Below, piece by piece: positions 25,437-25,651 of a DNA stretch of 25,651 bases; within the stretch, counting starts at the first letter, position 1; each line of letters starts with the position of its first letter. Position numbers and translations under genes: made by a program. The DNA is from a virus, in IMG/VR virus record IMGVR_UViG_3300037882_001639, positions 1-25,651 of that record. The stretch is one strand, 5' to 3'. Below the pieces are notes generated by a model. That model was not told where the DNA came from. It saw only the letters and a list, made by a program, of their open reading frames with translations, and did not search any database.

Positions 25437-25651
25437 ATGAACAAAGCAACAACCAACAAACGCGCCCCAACGATGTCGCCTTGGGGGCTAGTGCAAGATT
25501 CCCAGCGCCTAGCCGATGGGATCTACTTCTGCTCCTCTAGCAGTCATGGTGGCATCTGGCTGTCTAATGAGCGCGTAGCCGAACTGCACGAACTCATGGG
25601 CTACAACTACCCAACCTTCTCCCGCGATTACCATTGGTACGAGGAAGATTG
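25437..25651 (+). CDS. DUF7007-like protein, 3' end cut by the window
   Basis: The first 71 codons of a plus-strand gene with GGAG 11 bases before ATG. 'TMSPWGLVQDSQRLADGIYF' and 'CSSSSHGGIWLSNERVAELH' match the DUF7007 pattern (TPWGxxQxxxxxAxGIxxVSTxSHGGIxLSxxR), found on plasmids and phages next to anti-restriction and DNA-metabolism genes. Function unknown. The remainder lies outside the window. Confidence 0.7.
   Translation, partial: MNKATTNKRAPTMSPWGLVQDSQRLADGIYFCSSSSHGGIWLSNERVAELHELMGYNYPTFSRDYHWYEED

Noticed and set aside
1-25651. CRISPR array, IS element, or integrase with attachment sites
   Set aside because: No regularly spaced repeats, no transposase or recombinase gene, and no terminal inverted repeats were found in the window.

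Overview
This window looks like part of the genome of a tailed bacteriophage, or a prophage or phage-plasmid, that infects a planctomycete. The phage assignment rests on a recognisable packaging and virion block: terminase large subunit, portal, scaffold-like protein, major capsid protein and head-tail proteins. The planctomycete host is an inference from memory. Two protein families, at 17287-17640 and 22012-22863, look like families I know mainly from Pirellulales-type planctomycetes. Base composition is about 50% GC. TAA, TAG and TGA all serve as ordinary stops, so the genetic code is standard.

Layout. (1) 1-9085, all minus strand: the virion module, read right to left as terminase, small protein, portal, 58-aa protein, 126-aa protein, scaffold, major capsid, lectin-like structural protein, connector/adaptor, and the start of a further gene cut by the window edge. 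Genes are tightly coupled, with intrinsic terminators at 1124, 2088, 6693 and 9113. (2) 9185-9730: a plus-strand NUMOD4/HNH homing endonuclease beside the terminase gene. (3) 9752-11750: a minus-strand operon of overlapping small genes, controlled from a 27-bp palindrome at 11798-11824. (4) 11840-13430: a plus-strand group with a PD-(D/E)XK nuclease, a 29-aa membrane peptide, a RimI-like acetyltransferase and a small alpha/beta hydrolase. (5) 13405-18971: many small minus-strand genes, often zinc-binding, overlapping by ATGA. Two probable non-coding RNAs lie among them: an 83-nt tRNA-like RNA (16544-16626) and a large structured RNA (about 17645-18060). (6) 19114-21641: a DNA cytosine methyltransferase carrying a second HNH endonuclease in another reading frame, then a phage-encoded class I release factor. 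(7) 22012-23144: two overlapping planctomycete-type genes. (8) 23634 to the end, plus strand: RadC, a gp88-like protein and small proteins, ending in a truncated DUF7007-like gene.

Main points of interest. The release factor gene is split between two frames. The junction has prfB geometry: a GGAGG Shine-Dalgarno, three bases, CTT, then a stop. Here the stop is TAG and the protein has the PxT-type (RF1) anticodon loop, so this looks like RF1-type autoregulation by programmed +1 frameshifting. Five to six promoters share a distinctive architecture (TTGCT-N5-GGGTC-N8-TAnnnT), and one of them starts exactly at the tRNA-like RNA. The large RNA region has at least eight complementary helices and no ORF. 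The methyltransferase frame stays open through about 150 codons that also encode the HNH protein. A perfect 18-20 bp palindrome follows two genes almost 20 kb apart.

All family names come from reading the sequence and memory. No database search was possible.
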